Positions 17,602-26,589 of a stretch of 64,000 nucleotides of DNA are shown here, in pieces; the stretch's first letter is position 1, and every line of letters begins with the position of its first letter. The translations under genes were made by a program, and so were the position numbers. Origin of the DNA: Nostoc sp. 'Lobaria pulmonaria (5183) cyanobiont' (GTDB lineage: Bacteria; Cyanobacteriota; Cyanobacteriia; Cyanobacteriales; Nostocaceae); NCBI RefSeq assembly GCF_002949795.1, contig NZ_CP026692.1:1609501-1673500 (forward strand), written 5' to 3'. The notes beneath the pieces are model-generated. The model ran no database searches. It worked only from the letters and a program-made list of their open reading frames with translations, and was not told the DNA's origin.

Positions 17602-18885
17602 CTATTCTTGCGCCCCAGCTTGTTGCAAACTCCGCACCACATTCTTATAACCATTAAATTCTGCAATCATCAAAGCAGTATAACCGCCCCGGTTTTTCAA
17701 ATTCACATCTGCCCCAGCTTGGAGTAATAACTGCACAATTTCGCCATAACCTGCTGAAGCAGCCCACATCAATGATGTAGCCCTCGTTGAATCTTGAAAA
17801 TTTACATCCGCCCCCTTTGCCAGCAACAAATGTACGATCTCTTTGTGTTTGCGTTCGGTTGCCTTGATCAAAGCAGTTTTGCCATCATCCCCTGGAGTGT
17901 TGACATCAGCACCATAGTCTAACAAAACTTGCACCGTTTGCGTGTGTCCTTGTGATGCAGCCAACGTTAAAGGTACTTCACCAAGATTTTTCCCATTTAT
18001 ATCTCCGCCAGAACGTAGCAGTGCCTCGACAATTTGGCTATGTCCCTGCAATGCTGCTACAAGCAGTGGTGTATCGCCCAGGTAGTTGCTAATTTGGACA
18101 TCTGCACCCCTGTTAAGTAACATTTGCATTACATCAATGTAGCCTTCCACAACGGCAAGGTGTAAGGCAGTTTCACCATCTTTATCTTGGAGATTAATCT
18201 GGGCATCTCGATCTAGTAAAGCTGCTGCGATCGCACTGTGTCCAGCCGCTACTGCTGCTGATAGGGCAGTTCCACCATCAGCGTTTTTCACATTCACATC
18301 AGCCCCTGCTGCTAGCAGTGCTTCCACAATCTCTAGATGTCCCAAGTCTGCCGCTAGCATTAAGAGTGTCTCACCCTCCTCATCTCGGATATTGACATCA
18401 ACACCAGTTTGGAGAATTGCTTCTATAACTTCTATTTTTCCCTGCTTCACGGCGAGTTTCAACGCCGTATCATCATCTCGATCTGCGATATTAACTTGGG
18501 CATCAGCAGCCAATAAAACTCGCACTACATCAATATGACCTTTAAGTACTGCTGCCATTAAAGCTGTACTGCCATCTTCATTAGTGGCATTAACATCTGC
18601 ACCTCTAGATAGTAAAAGTTGCACAATGTCAAGCTGTTTGGCACTAGCCGCCAACATCAAAGCCGTCAAACCATAGAGTTTTCTGGGCAAGTTGATATTT
18701 GCCCCAGTATCCAGAAGCGATCGCACAATTTCGGTATAGCCTAAATTAGCAGCAAACATTAACGCCGTAGTGCCTTGGCGATCGCACGCGTCCACCCTCG
18801 TACCAGCCGCTAGTAGCGCACACAGCCCTTTAATATCACCACTTTTAGCAGCTTTAAGCAGCAAAGTATCTTTGTTTTCAGTCAT
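17602..18885 (-). CDS. ankyrin-repeat protein (13 repeats)
   Basis: A 427-residue protein made almost entirely of about 13 ankyrin repeats of 33 residues, each with the GxTAL...GHxxIVxxLLxxGADVN pattern. No signal peptide, enzyme domain or membrane segment is present, so it should be a cytoplasmic protein-binding scaffold. The second repeat is marked by DRQGTTALMFAANLGYTEIV and the last by GYTALMIAEFNGYKNVV. Repeat 10 (GEVPLTLAA) deviates slightly. The start is ATG at 18885. The binding partner is unknown, and neighbours give no hint. Confidence 0.95.
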   Translation of the reverse strand: MTENKDTLLLKAAKSGDIKGLCALLAAGTRVDACDRQGTTALMFAANLGYTEIVRSLLDTGANINLPRKLYGLTALMLAASAKQLDIVQLLLSRGADVNATNEDGSTALMAAVLKGHIDVVRVLLAADAQVNIADRDDDTALKLAVKQGKIEVIEAILQTGVDVNIRDEEGETLLMLAADLGHLEIVEALLAAGADVNVKNADGGTALSAAVAAGHSAIAAALLDRDAQINLQDKDGETALHLAVVEGYIDVMQMLLNRGADVQISNYLGDTPLLVAALQGHSQIVEALLRSGGDINGKNLGEVPLTLAASQGHTQTVQVLLDYGADVNTPGDDGKTALIKATERKHKEIVHLLLAKGADVNFQDSTRATSLMWAASAGYGEIVQLLLQAGADVNLKNRGGYTALMIAEFNGYKNVVRSLQQAGAQE

Positions 18886-19080
18886 GGATCAGATCCCACA
18901 CAGGGGATTTTGTTCGTCTACCCTCAAAATTTAGTCTGAGATTGTTTATCCACTTTGGCAAGAGGCCGAAGGAAAATAGTCGGTGAGGATGGTGAGTCTC
19001 TTTTAATTTGTGCCAATTTAAGCACAGAAAATAGAGTTATGCTAATTTTTATGAAGATTTAATGATTAGGCGAGAACACG

Positions 19081-19551
19081 ATGAGTCTGGAACTTTCTAC
19101 GTCGGTAAAATATTGGCTGAACTTCGTCCATCCTGTGCTCATGTGGGCGCTATTAGCACTCTCAATTTATGCTGCCTATTTGGGGCTGCAAATACAGCGT
19201 ACCAGAAATGCTCAGGGGGAAGAAAAGAAAGAACTGATTAAAGGTAGATATAACGTCAGACACTACCAAATGGGGTCTATACTCCTAGCTTTGATGGTAG
19301 CAGGTGCGATCGGTGCTATGGCTGTCACTTACATTAATAATGGCAAATTATTTTTCGGTTCTCACTTACTAGCAGGACTGGGTATGACGAGTTTGATTGC
19401 ATTTTCTGCTGCTTTGTCTCCTTATATGCAGAAAGGGGCAAATTGGGCACGTGCAACTCACATTTTGTTGAATTTTATCCTTTTGGGACTTTTTGCTTGG
19501 CAGGCTGTTACTGGGGTGCAAATTGTCCAAAAAATTCTCACTCAAGCATAG
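19081..19551 (+). CDS. DUF4079 family membrane protein
   Basis: A 156-residue integral membrane protein with four predicted helices (about 17-35, 61-82, 92-111 and 124-147), fitting DUF4079, a cyanobacterial and plastid family with cytochrome-b561-like topology. Histidines occur in or near helices (His17, His95 and His126), which could serve as ligands, but haem binding is not established. The start is ATG at 19081. It is followed by a clean terminator hairpin. Confidence 0.85.
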   Translation: MSLELSTSVKYWLNFVHPVLMWALLALSIYAAYLGLQIQRTRNAQGEEKKELIKGRYNVRHYQMGSILLALMVAGAIGAMAVTYINNGKLFFGSHLLAGLGMTSLIAFSAALSPYMQKGANWARATHILLNFILLGLFAWQAVTGVQIVQKILTQA

Positions 19552-19594
19552 TTAAGTATTCAGAAATCTAGAGTTTTTTGACTTTTAACCGGAG

Positions 19595-19619
19595 GCGGAG
19601 TGTCTTGAACTCCGCTTTT
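19595..19619 (+). terminator. intrinsic terminator after the DUF4079 gene
   Basis: GCGGAGT (19595-19601) pairs with ACTCCGC (19609-19615) around a 7-nt loop and is followed by TTTT. A second hairpin, CCGGAG/CTCCGG (19622-19642), follows and could serve the convergent DUF1997 gene. Confidence 0.65.
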
Positions 19620-19655
19620 GACCGGAGGCAAAGTGTCTCCGGCATTGTTCTTGAA

Positions 19656-20327
19656 TTACCACTTTTTCTTAGAATTACCAGGAAAAGGTATTTCCAAAGA
19701 TTTATGAAAATCTTCCTGAACTTTGCGAGTTAAGCGGCGGGAGACTTGGCGGACAATTTGATTAAGTAAGCGATCGCCTGTAGATTGAATTATAGACTGG
19801 GGTAATCGCTGAATAAATCTGGGAAAGTGAAGATAAACTATCAAATCCAATTCCCATTCAACTCTTGTAACCTTACCAATGCCAGTAGAAACATCGGTTT
19901 CTATTAACTGTAGAGATGCGTGATAGTCTACGTCATAACCAGGCGGTTGGTAGTCAGGAATGGGGATTGTACGGATGCGGTAAATACCCTCCTCAGAGGG
20001 CAACAATTCCAGACCAATTTTCGGTTCTACTTCATAACCAAAAGAACCAAAACGACCAATTGTTAAAGCATAGCCATTTTCCCCAAGTGATTGTACCTTC
20101 ATGGGTTCAGCGCAGCGCGAAAACCATGAGGCGTGAGCATTAAGATACTCAGCAACCTTTTCTACAGGGGCAGCCATTTCCATAAAATCTTGATAACGAC
20201 CGTAAAATTTTGTGAGCGTCGCTACATTTGTTTCTGTTAACGTCTCCTCGGCTTCTTGGCTGGACGCTACAGGTAAAACTGCTTCTGTTATTTCCCAGGA
20301 TTTATATTCGCCTTTTCTTGAAAGCAT
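19656..20327 (-). CDS. DUF1997 family protein
   Basis: A 223-residue soluble protein with the DUF1997 pattern, including FYGRYQDFMEMAAPVEKVAEYL, IGRFGSFGYEVEPKIGLEL and a C-terminal amphipathic stretch ending RLTRKVQEDFHKSLEI. The family is conserved in cyanobacteria and chloroplasts and has a START/SRPBCC-like look (a lipid- or ligand-binding barrel), but no activity is established. The start is ATG at 20327. It diverges from the SDR gene at 20506. Confidence 0.85.
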   Translation of the reverse strand: MLSRKGEYKSWEITEAVLPVASSQEAEETLTETNVATLTKFYGRYQDFMEMAAPVEKVAEYLNAHASWFSRCAEPMKVQSLGENGYALTIGRFGSFGYEVEPKIGLELLPSEEGIYRIRTIPIPDYQPPGYDVDYHASLQLIETDVSTGIGKVTRVEWELDLIVYLHFPRFIQRLPQSIIQSTGDRLLNQIVRQVSRRLTRKVQEDFHKSLEIPFPGNSKKKW

Positions 20328-20505
20328 AAATGCATTACTGTATATTTTGGCGTTAGTCTATATTAATGATTCCCCACACACCTGGGTCATTTCGCATTCA
20401 GATCCCATTTTGACAGAAACCTCATTAATCTGCGATCGACTCCATAGAATTACTAAAATAAAGAACTGAACAAGCACACAATAGTTTCCCAGGATAGCAT
20501 TTATC

Positions 20506-21162
20506 ATGAAAGCATTTGTAGCAGGGGCAACAGGTGAAACAGGTCGCCGGATTGTGCAAGAATTGATAGCACGGAATATTCCCGTCCGAGCTTTGGTGCG
20601 GGATATAGAGAAAGCTAGGGGTATTCTGTCTCCTGAAGCCGAATTAGTGGTAGGCGACGTGTTACAACCAGAGAGTTTAACTGCTGCGTTGGGAGATAGC
20701 ACAGTTGTGCTGGTTGCGACTGGGGCAAAACCTAGCTTTGACCCCACTGGCCCCTATAAAGTGGATTTTGAAGGGACTAAAAATTTAGTAGATGCTGCTA
20801 AGGCAAAGGGAATTGAGCATCTTATCTTAGTTTCTTCTTTGTGTACTTCTCGGCTTTTCCATCCTCTGAACTTGTTTTGGCTAATTTTATTGTGGAAAAA
20901 ACAAGCTGAAGAGTATATTCAGAAAAGTGGTCTTACTTATACAATTGTCCGGCCTGGGGGGTTGAAGAATGAAGACAACTCCGACCGCATCGTGATGCAG
21001 AGTGCAGATACACTGTTTGATGGTAGTATCCCCAGGCAGAAAGTCGCCCAAGTTGCTGTTGAGGCGCTGTTAGAAGCAGATGCACGCAATAAAATTGTCG
21101 AAATTGTTGCTAAACCTGAAGCAGTCTCAAAAAGCTTTAAGGAGCTATTTCAGCAGTGCTGA
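20506..21162 (+). CDS. SDR family NAD(P)-binding protein (atypical, NmrA/Tic62-like)
   Basis: A 218-residue Rossmann protein: GATGETG (residues 8-14) is the glycine-rich dinucleotide site of atypical SDRs, with LVRDIEKA after the second strand, suiting NADP. SSLCTSRLFHP replaces the classical catalytic YxxxK region, and TIVRPGGLKNE is the usual C-terminal motif of this group. It resembles plastid NAD(P)-binding proteins of the Tic62/At2g37660 type. Substrate unknown. The start is ATG at 20506. Confidence 0.85.
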   Translation: MKAFVAGATGETGRRIVQELIARNIPVRALVRDIEKARGILSPEAELVVGDVLQPESLTAALGDSTVVLVATGAKPSFDPTGPYKVDFEGTKNLVDAAKAKGIEHLILVSSLCTSRLFHPLNLFWLILLWKKQAEEYIQKSGLTYTIVRPGGLKNEDNSDRIVMQSADTLFDGSIPRQKVAQVAVEALLEADARNKIVEIVAKPEAVSKSFKELFQQC

Positions 21163-21302
21163 TATTTTACAGGATTTTATTGCTTCTGCCTCTTATTCTC
21201 ATCCCCAAGATCATCGGCTCACATCTTTGTGTAAAAGTGATGCCTACGCACTTTTTCAATTAGCTTGTATTATCTAAATTGACCGCTCTTTGATTCCACT
21301 CC

Positions 21303-21977
21303 CTAAAGCGATCGCTCCATCTCCTCTGCAAGGGTTTGTTCCCAAATTGGCAGATCCTCCGGTCGGTCAACATCAGCTAAGGGCAACAAGTCCGCGTATG
21401 ATAAATTAAGTTTCTGAGCAATATCCACGGTTTTCTGGAATACTTGAGCAGTTCCCCACTCGATGTTAACGAATAGCTGCGGGATGGGTTGGCGTAAACC
21501 AATTAAGTAATATCCACCATCGAGCGCAGGTCCAAGTATGAGGTCAAAGGCGTCTAACTTCTCAAAGGCTGTTGCTAAAATCTGGGCATTCACTCCAGGG
21601 CAATCTGTACCAATGATAATTACTTTTTCTGCACCAGATTGAAAAGCATCAAAAAGCGATCGCGCCATCCGCAAACCTAGATCCCCTCCACCTTGAGACT
21701 GGTAAACCAAATCCAACCCCAACCAGTCTTGCATAAGTTGCGAATCGCCACCTGCAAACCGCACTTCCACAGATATAGCAACAGCTTTTTGCAATTCTTG
21801 AACCTGAAATATTGTATGCTCGGTCATTTCCCGTTGAAGATTGGCAGCACCAACAGTTCCCAAAACAGGTATCAATCGGGTTTTTGTCTTACCTGGTTCT
21901 GGATAGCGAGTGAAAACAATCAGGTGCTGTTTTGGGCTTGCTGGTAAGTTCAGCACACAATACCTTGGTTTAAACAA
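21303..21977 (-). CDS. TIGR04282/DUF2064 glycosyltransferase-like protein
   Basis: A nucleotidyl-/glycosyltransferase-like GT-A protein: FTRYPEPGKTKTRLIP is the nucleotide-binding N-terminus, IIGTDCPG carries the metal aspartate, and GPALDGGYYLIGL is the family signature. Named members act in arsenosugar synthesis, but many cyanobacterial copies have no assigned substrate. The frame opens with TTG at 21977; GTG at 21956 has AAGG six bases upstream and is the better start. Only about 12-30 bp separate it from the pseudopilin gene ahead of it, so it is probably the last gene of the hps transcript. Confidence 0.82.
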   Translation of the reverse strand: MFKPRYCVLNLPASPKQHLIVFTRYPEPGKTKTRLIPVLGTVGAANLQREMTEHTIFQVQELQKAVAISVEVRFAGGDSQLMQDWLGLDLVYQSQGGGDLGLRMARSLFDAFQSGAEKVIIIGTDCPGVNAQILATAFEKLDAFDLILGPALDGGYYLIGLRQPIPQLFVNIEWGTAQVFQKTVDIAQKLNLSYADLLPLADVDRPEDLPIWEQTLAEEMERSL

Positions 21978-21989
21978 CTAAAAATAATC

Positions 21990-22637
21990 TTAATAGCAAT
22001 ACTTGTCGTTTTCGTTGGCTCTAGGATGATCTTTTCCCGTTCGCATAGCCCCCAAAATTGTAGAAACATAGACACAACGTCTAGCTTTACCACCATTCAA
22101 GCTGTAGAAGGTTATCTGTCCTAATCCGCCTACTGTACACTGATTTCCAATTTCAGAGATAGGACAACCGTGATAGTTAAATAAAACTCGCCACATTTGC
22201 TGTGAAGTATGTTTTTGTAAAGTTGTTTCCTTTTTTCCTTTATTGTTTTCCTCTTCGTAAATGCGAATATTTGGCTCAAGATTATGCCATAGGGTACCAC
22301 TGTTTTTAACAGTATCAGGAATGAACTGTCCTGCTTCTGCTTGATGAACTGCCCATTGCACAACACCATTTTCTATACGAAAACTGGCTTGCTTAGTCAA
22401 TTTATCTTTGGTGGCTTGGCTTTGTGCTTGGCGCATAGCATAATAAGCCTCATTTTGGGAAGTGTTGAGACGGCGAGTCTCTACAAAAGCCAACCAATTG
22501 GATATTCCGATGGTACCTAATATACCAATTAATACAACGATAACTAACATCTCTAGTAAGGTAAAACCACTGTTAGAGTAATTATTCCAGAGATTTTTTG
22601 CATTAACTAGAGATCGTAAATGCACTTGGATATCCAT
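21990..22637 (-). CDS. GspH/FimT-type pseudopilin at the end of the hps cluster
   Basis: A 215-residue type IV pilin-like protein. The prepilin peptidase site is Gly24-Phe25 with Glu29 (SGFTLLEM), followed by the hydrophobic assembly helix. After cleavage the soluble domain is exposed in the periplasm. The C-terminus has RRCVYVSTILGAMRTGKD and a final Cys-Tyr, strikingly like the end of HpsD in this cluster. The start ATG at 22637 overlaps the HpsG end by 35 bp; GTG at 22625 is an alternative. It is likely the gene called hpsH in Nostoc punctiforme, but I am not certain of the letter. Confidence 0.8.
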   Translation of the reverse strand: MDIQVHLRSLVNAKNLWNNYSNSGFTLLEMLVIVVLIGILGTIGISNWLAFVETRRLNTSQNEAYYAMRQAQSQATKDKLTKQASFRIENGVVQWAVHQAEAGQFIPDTVKNSGTLWHNLEPNIRIYEEENNKGKKETTLQKHTSQQMWRVLFNYHGCPISEIGNQCTVGGLGQITFYSLNGGKARRCVYVSTILGAMRTGKDHPRANENDKYCY

Positions 22638-23658
22638 TTTTGCTTTCTGGTCGATTTTCAGCTACCCAGATGTTGAGCAATGTTTCAGCTTCTTGGCTTC
22701 TGACTTCGCGCCGATCAATAATACTGTAGAGCAAGGTGGGCGAAGTAAAAATTATGAGGATTTTCAAGAATAATTTTAAGCTGAAATTTATATTTTGAAG
22801 TCTTGAAGGGTCGTTAATAAAATACTTCCACAGAAATCTAGCAGCGGCTAGACCTTTTTGCCGATTAAATGGCTTTTGTAGAGCTTTGCAGGCCAGATAT
22901 TTATATAAATTTGCTAGGCTTATATTCCAACTCTGCTTAAGTGTTGAAGGTTTTTCCTTATACGCTTTCTCAAGCACTTGCAAGCAGGTTTTTTCCTGTC
23001 TGACAAGATTGGAAGAAACTGAATTAGTGCTTATGCGATATAAGATTTGTACAGATGGTACACAGATAAAATCAAAGTTGGAGGCTAATCGCAGCCACAT
23101 ATCCAAATCCTGAGCCGCAGTTAGAGATTCATCAAAGCCACCTAACTTAATTAAAGCCTCTCTACAAATTAAGGGATTGGAGCCATTCTCTAGAAAGTTA
23201 CTTAGCAATAAACTTTCATAAATATTTGCATTTAGATTAATGCGCTTACCTGAAAGCACCAATTTACCATTCGCATCAATATAATCAGTCCAACTGTAAG
23301 CAACTTTCGCAGTCGAATTTTCTTGCAGAGCCTTTAATTGAGATTCAAGTTTATCAGGTGTCCAAAGATCATCTGCATCTAAGAAACTAACAAATTTTCC
23401 AACTGCACGGTTTAGCCCTCGGTTACGACTGACGTTTCCGCCAGCGTTGGGATAAGAAAATATTTTTATTCGAGCGTCTTTAATTTGTGTAATAATCTCT
23501 AAAGTTGAGTCTTGCGAACCATCGTTTATTACAATTAATTCAAAGTTAGTAAAAGTTTGATTTAAAACAGATTGAATTGTTTCTTTAATGGTTTTTTCGC
23601 TATTGTAAGCTGGTATAATTACAGAAATAACTGTTACATCAAAAGCTGATTTAATCAT
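22603..23658 (-). CDS. hpsG: hormogonium polysaccharide glycosyltransferase HpsG
   Basis: A family 2 glycosyltransferase of about 351 residues: ISVIIPAYNSEKTI is the first strand, NDGSQDST the second motif, FLDADD the metal-binding DxD and GGFDE the acceptor-side motif. I place the start at ATG 23658, whose ATGA overlaps the HpsF stop (TGA at 23655-23657), a classical translational coupling; an upstream ATG at 23694 would overlap by 40 bp. The middle is rich in helices and the C-terminus has a short hydrophobic segment (FLKILIIFTSPTLLYSI). The symbol is inferred from gene order in the hps locus. Confidence 0.8.
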   Translation of the reverse strand: MIKSAFDVTVISVIIPAYNSEKTIKETIQSVLNQTFTNFELIVINDGSQDSTLEIITQIKDARIKIFSYPNAGGNVSRNRGLNRAVGKFVSFLDADDLWTPDKLESQLKALQENSTAKVAYSWTDYIDANGKLVLSGKRINLNANIYESLLLSNFLENGSNPLICREALIKLGGFDESLTAAQDLDMWLRLASNFDFICVPSVQILYRISTNSVSSNLVRQEKTCLQVLEKAYKEKPSTLKQSWNISLANLYKYLACKALQKPFNRQKGLAAARFLWKYFINDPSRLQNINFSLKLFLKILIIFTSPTLLYSIIDRREVRSQEAETLLNIWVAENRPESKNGYPSAFTISS

Positions 23659-24641
23659 TTTGTTGTATTTCCTAAAATTCTGTCTAATTTCCATCTTAGA
23701 GAATAAAAAGGACTGACCATGCTAGCCAAGTAAAAATTAATTTCAAAAAGGATAATTAAATTAGTTTTTAATTGACCTCTATACTTAATAAAATGCTGTA
23801 ATACTCGTTGTAGATTTCCTAAGATAGTTTTAATTAAAACTATTGGTTTTTGCCAGGTTTTAGCATTGATTAAGCGTAGCTGGAAAATACACAGACCACA
23901 ACCACGCGCTAGCAGCAGCAAATAATCTTGTTCTAACCTCCAATGTGGGATTTGATGATTGATATGCATTGCAGGATTATACCAGATTTCCCAACCTGCT
24001 TTGTGTAAATATAAGAGAGCTTCTGTATCATCCCCCCCAACCATCAAATTACTCAGTCTACCCTTAAAAACCAATTCTTCAGGAACACTTTCACACCAAG
24101 CTTGCTTACGAACAACCAACCCAGCTCCTGGAGGAAGTCTTAAATTATCTGCATCAAATAAATATGGTTGTAGTCCATGTTCCCTGATAGCTAGAAAGGC
24201 TTGAATTCTTGTAAAATCTTTTGGGGGGCTTACTTCAAAATCACCGTGGATTTGACCACTCCAGGCACCAGCATGAGGATTCTCTTTGCCAAAAGTATAA
24301 GACTGGAAAACCCAATCAGATGCAGGGAGATTATCATCATCCATGAATGCAATAAACTCACCTCTAGCTTCATTAATAGCCCGCATTCTTGCAAATGCTA
24401 TTCCCTGTTGTTTTTCTTGAAAATACCTCAATTTAAAGTTTTGATTAAATTTATTTTGGTAACAATCAGTTACTTTATTCGTCTCATCTTTACTATTGTT
24501 GTCAATAATAATAACTTCCCAATTTAGGCTTTCTATACCTATTTGATTGAGTAGCAAATCTAAAACTTTAGGCAAACGCTTTGCACCATTGTATGTAGGA
24601 ATAGCTACCGTTAAATCTAATTTTTCAATATCCATATACAT
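23655..24641 (-). CDS. hpsF: hormogonium polysaccharide glycosyltransferase HpsF
   Basis: A family 2 glycosyltransferase with LTVAIPTYNGAKRLPKVL at the N-terminus and DDDNLPASDW as the metal site. It is clearly paralogous to the next gene (HpsE) along its whole length, including PxAGLVVRKQAWCESVP and the C-terminal hydrophobic segment. ATG at 24641 or 24635 is the likely start; the frame extends to a TTG at 24662 through repetitive AT sequence that I do not trust. It works with HpsE and HpsG on the sheath polysaccharide; individual sugar specificities are unknown. Confidence 0.82.
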   Translation of the reverse strand: MYMDIEKLDLTVAIPTYNGAKRLPKVLDLLLNQIGIESLNWEVIIIDNNSKDETNKVTDCYQNKFNQNFKLRYFQEKQQGIAFARMRAINEARGEFIAFMDDDNLPASDWVFQSYTFGKENPHAGAWSGQIHGDFEVSPPKDFTRIQAFLAIREHGLQPYLFDADNLRLPPGAGLVVRKQAWCESVPEELVFKGRLSNLMVGGDDTEALLYLHKAGWEIWYNPAMHINHQIPHWRLEQDYLLLLARGCGLCIFQLRLINAKTWQKPIVLIKTILGNLQRVLQHFIKYRGQLKTNLIILFEINFYLASMVSPFYSLRWKLDRILGNTTK

Positions 24642-24666
24642 AATAAATAAATAAACAAACAAAAGA

Positions 24667-25641
24667 TTAATTTCTAATTATATTTTTATTTAAATAGCCA
24701 TGTTTCCAAAGATAAAAAGGACTAATAAAGCTACTTAAAAATAGTTGCATTTCGCAAGCAGCTACTAAATCAGTTCTCACCATAGTTCGATATTTAAGTA
24801 AGTGTAAAATAATTTTACGCAGGTCATTTATCATATAAGCGAAAAAAGCAACTGGTCTATATATCTGTTTCACATTAACCATTCTAGTTACGTAACGGCT
24901 AAATCCAATACCTCTAAAAAATGGAATTAAATAATCTTTTTGCAAACGAAGTTTAGGTATTTTGTGATAAATTTCCATTTCTGGGTTGTACCAAACTTCC
25001 CATCCTGCTTTTTGGATATAAGACAACATTTCTAAGTCTTCACTGGTAAGCATACTGCCTTTAACTCTCCCAGTTAAAATAGACTTATCTGGTACACTTT
25101 CTAACCAGGCTTGTTTACGGACAACAAGTCCGGCAGATGGTGGTAGTAATTTTTTAGATGCTTCATATAAGAGTGGTAAATTACCTCGCTCTGTAATTGC
25201 TAAGAATGGAGCAATTCGCTGAAAGTTTTCCGGTGGTTCTACTTCCCAGTCAGGATGAATTTGGCTGCCATAAGCTCCCGTCTTCGGATATTTTTCACCA
25301 AAAATATAAGCTGCTAATACCCAATTTGATGCTGGGTAGTTGTCATCATCTAGAAAACCTATGAGTCTACCTTTAGCTTCTGCAACTGCCCTTTTTCGGG
25401 CATAAGCTGCGCCTTGTTTTGCTTCATAGCAATACTTTAAAGGGTAAGGACATTGCCAATCTTTTTGATAGGTTTGAACAACTTTAGCTGTGTTATCAGT
25501 GCTGTTGTTGTCTACAACTATAATTTCCCAAGATAAATTTTCGGTGTGAAGTTGGTTTTGCAGTCGTTCTAGTAGTTCAGGCAAACGACTTTCACCGTTA
25601 TAAGTTGGGATAGCTACAGTAAAGTCAAGGTTCTCAGTCAT
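24667..25641 (-). CDS. hpsE: hormogonium polysaccharide glycosyltransferase HpsE
   Basis: A 324-residue family 2 glycosyltransferase: FTVAIPTYNGESRLPELL, VVDNNSTD, then FLDDDNYPASNW as the nucleotide/metal site. It is a close paralogue of HpsF, indicating tandem duplication. The start is ATG at 25641. It is the first gene after a 190-bp gap from hpsD that contains a terminator-like hairpin, so it may have its own promoter. In Nostoc punctiforme hpsE-G are required for hormogonium polysaccharide and motility. Confidence 0.85.
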   Translation of the reverse strand: MTENLDFTVAIPTYNGESRLPELLERLQNQLHTENLSWEIIVVDNNSTDNTAKVVQTYQKDWQCPYPLKYCYEAKQGAAYARKRAVAEAKGRLIGFLDDDNYPASNWVLAAYIFGEKYPKTGAYGSQIHPDWEVEPPENFQRIAPFLAITERGNLPLLYEASKKLLPPSAGLVVRKQAWLESVPDKSILTGRVKGSMLTSEDLEMLSYIQKAGWEVWYNPEMEIYHKIPKLRLQKDYLIPFFRGIGFSRYVTRMVNVKQIYRPVAFFAYMINDLRKIILHLLKYRTMVRTDLVAACEMQLFLSSFISPFYLWKHGYLNKNIIRN

Positions 25642-25736
25642 TTTCCGAAAAGTATATTTTGATGATGACGCTTTTTATTATGTTCAGGCAATGGCTAATT
25701 TATCAATGGCTCTCTCTTATAAATCTATTAAACATT

Positions 25737-25781
25737 AAAACTGCACATGATGTTTCAATTTTGCTATCAATGTGCAGTTTT
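25737..25781 (-). terminator. terminator-like hairpin between hpsD and hpsE
   Basis: A 12-bp perfect inverted repeat (AAAACTGCACAT at 25737-25748 and ATGTGCAGTTTT at 25770-25781) encloses a 21-nt loop. Read on the minus strand the stem ends in TTTT, as an intrinsic terminator or attenuator would. It divides hpsA-D from hpsE onward. Confidence 0.55.
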
Positions 25782-25831
25782 ATGTACAGCAATATTACGT
25801 ATTTTTAAATAAATATTGGTAGTTAAATTAC

Positions 25832-26551
25832 TTAACTGCATTTATCATCTTTTGCTGTCAGCATTGAGCCTAAGAGAGTTTTCACAATGACGCATCGCTT
25901 TACGCTACCAGCCGATGTAGGATTTGCAGAGCTTGGTACAGCTACCACTATTTTTAACCCAGGTGGCTCTGTACCTGCTGCGACTGTTCCAAAGTTATTT
26001 GGCAAAGTTAGAGCTCCCATATAGTCAAAAGTAATTTTTGCTGATGTACTTAAAGGGTATGAGACAGGAGAATTAGTAGTAGTATTAGCAATGTTTTCTC
26101 CACTAAGATTTCCACCCAGCAAAAATTTATCAGAATTGGCTCCCACATCGCCCCCTAAAGGTTTCCATGTCCATGTGGCGGTTGCTGCATCGGTACGATA
26201 AATAGCAACCTCTACATTTTGGGTTGTGCTATTTCTCTGAAAACTGACACTGTAGCTAAGTTTTTTGTTTTTAGCTTCACGTTGTGCTTGTTGCAGTGCG
26301 GCGAAAACGGCATCGTTAATCTTATTTATTTGTTGTCGATTTATAAAGGCAGCCCAACCAGGAGCTGCGATCGCAGCTAAAATTCCTACTAACAGCAGTA
26401 CTACTATTAACTCTATAAGACTAAATCCAGCATCTTGTTGATTGTAGCCATCGGTAGAGGGTCTATTTGCTAAATATTGCTGCTTTAGCTTTGTTTCTCG
26501 GCTGTGCAACTGGAAATAATTTAATAGTCTTAAACTAGGAATATTCGGCAT
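25832..26551 (-). CDS. hpsD: hormogonium polysaccharide pseudopilin HpsD (GspH/FimT type)
   Basis: A 239-residue pseudopilin with a long 42-residue leader; the cleavage site is Gly42-Phe43 with Glu47 (AGFSLIELIVVLLLVG). The mature part begins with the assembly helix and a Gln-rich coiled segment, followed by a beta-rich domain. It ends KRCVIVKTLLGSMLTAKD with a last-but-one cysteine, a motif shared with the pseudopilin at 21990. The start is ATG at 26551, 38 bp after hpsC. It is a minor component of the pilus-like secretion machine. Confidence 0.8.
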   Translation of the reverse strand: MPNIPSLRLLNYFQLHSRETKLKQQYLANRPSTDGYNQQDAGFSLIELIVVLLLVGILAAIAAPGWAAFINRQQINKINDAVFAALQQAQREAKNKKLSYSVSFQRNSTTQNVEVAIYRTDAATATWTWKPLGGDVGANSDKFLLGGNLSGENIANTTTNSPVSYPLSTSAKITFDYMGALTLPNNFGTVAAGTEPPGLKIVVAVPSSANPTSAGSVKRCVIVKTLLGSMLTAKDDKCS

Positions 26552-26589
26552 ACTATCCTGCTTTTATTAATATTTGTCAAAGATAAAAG

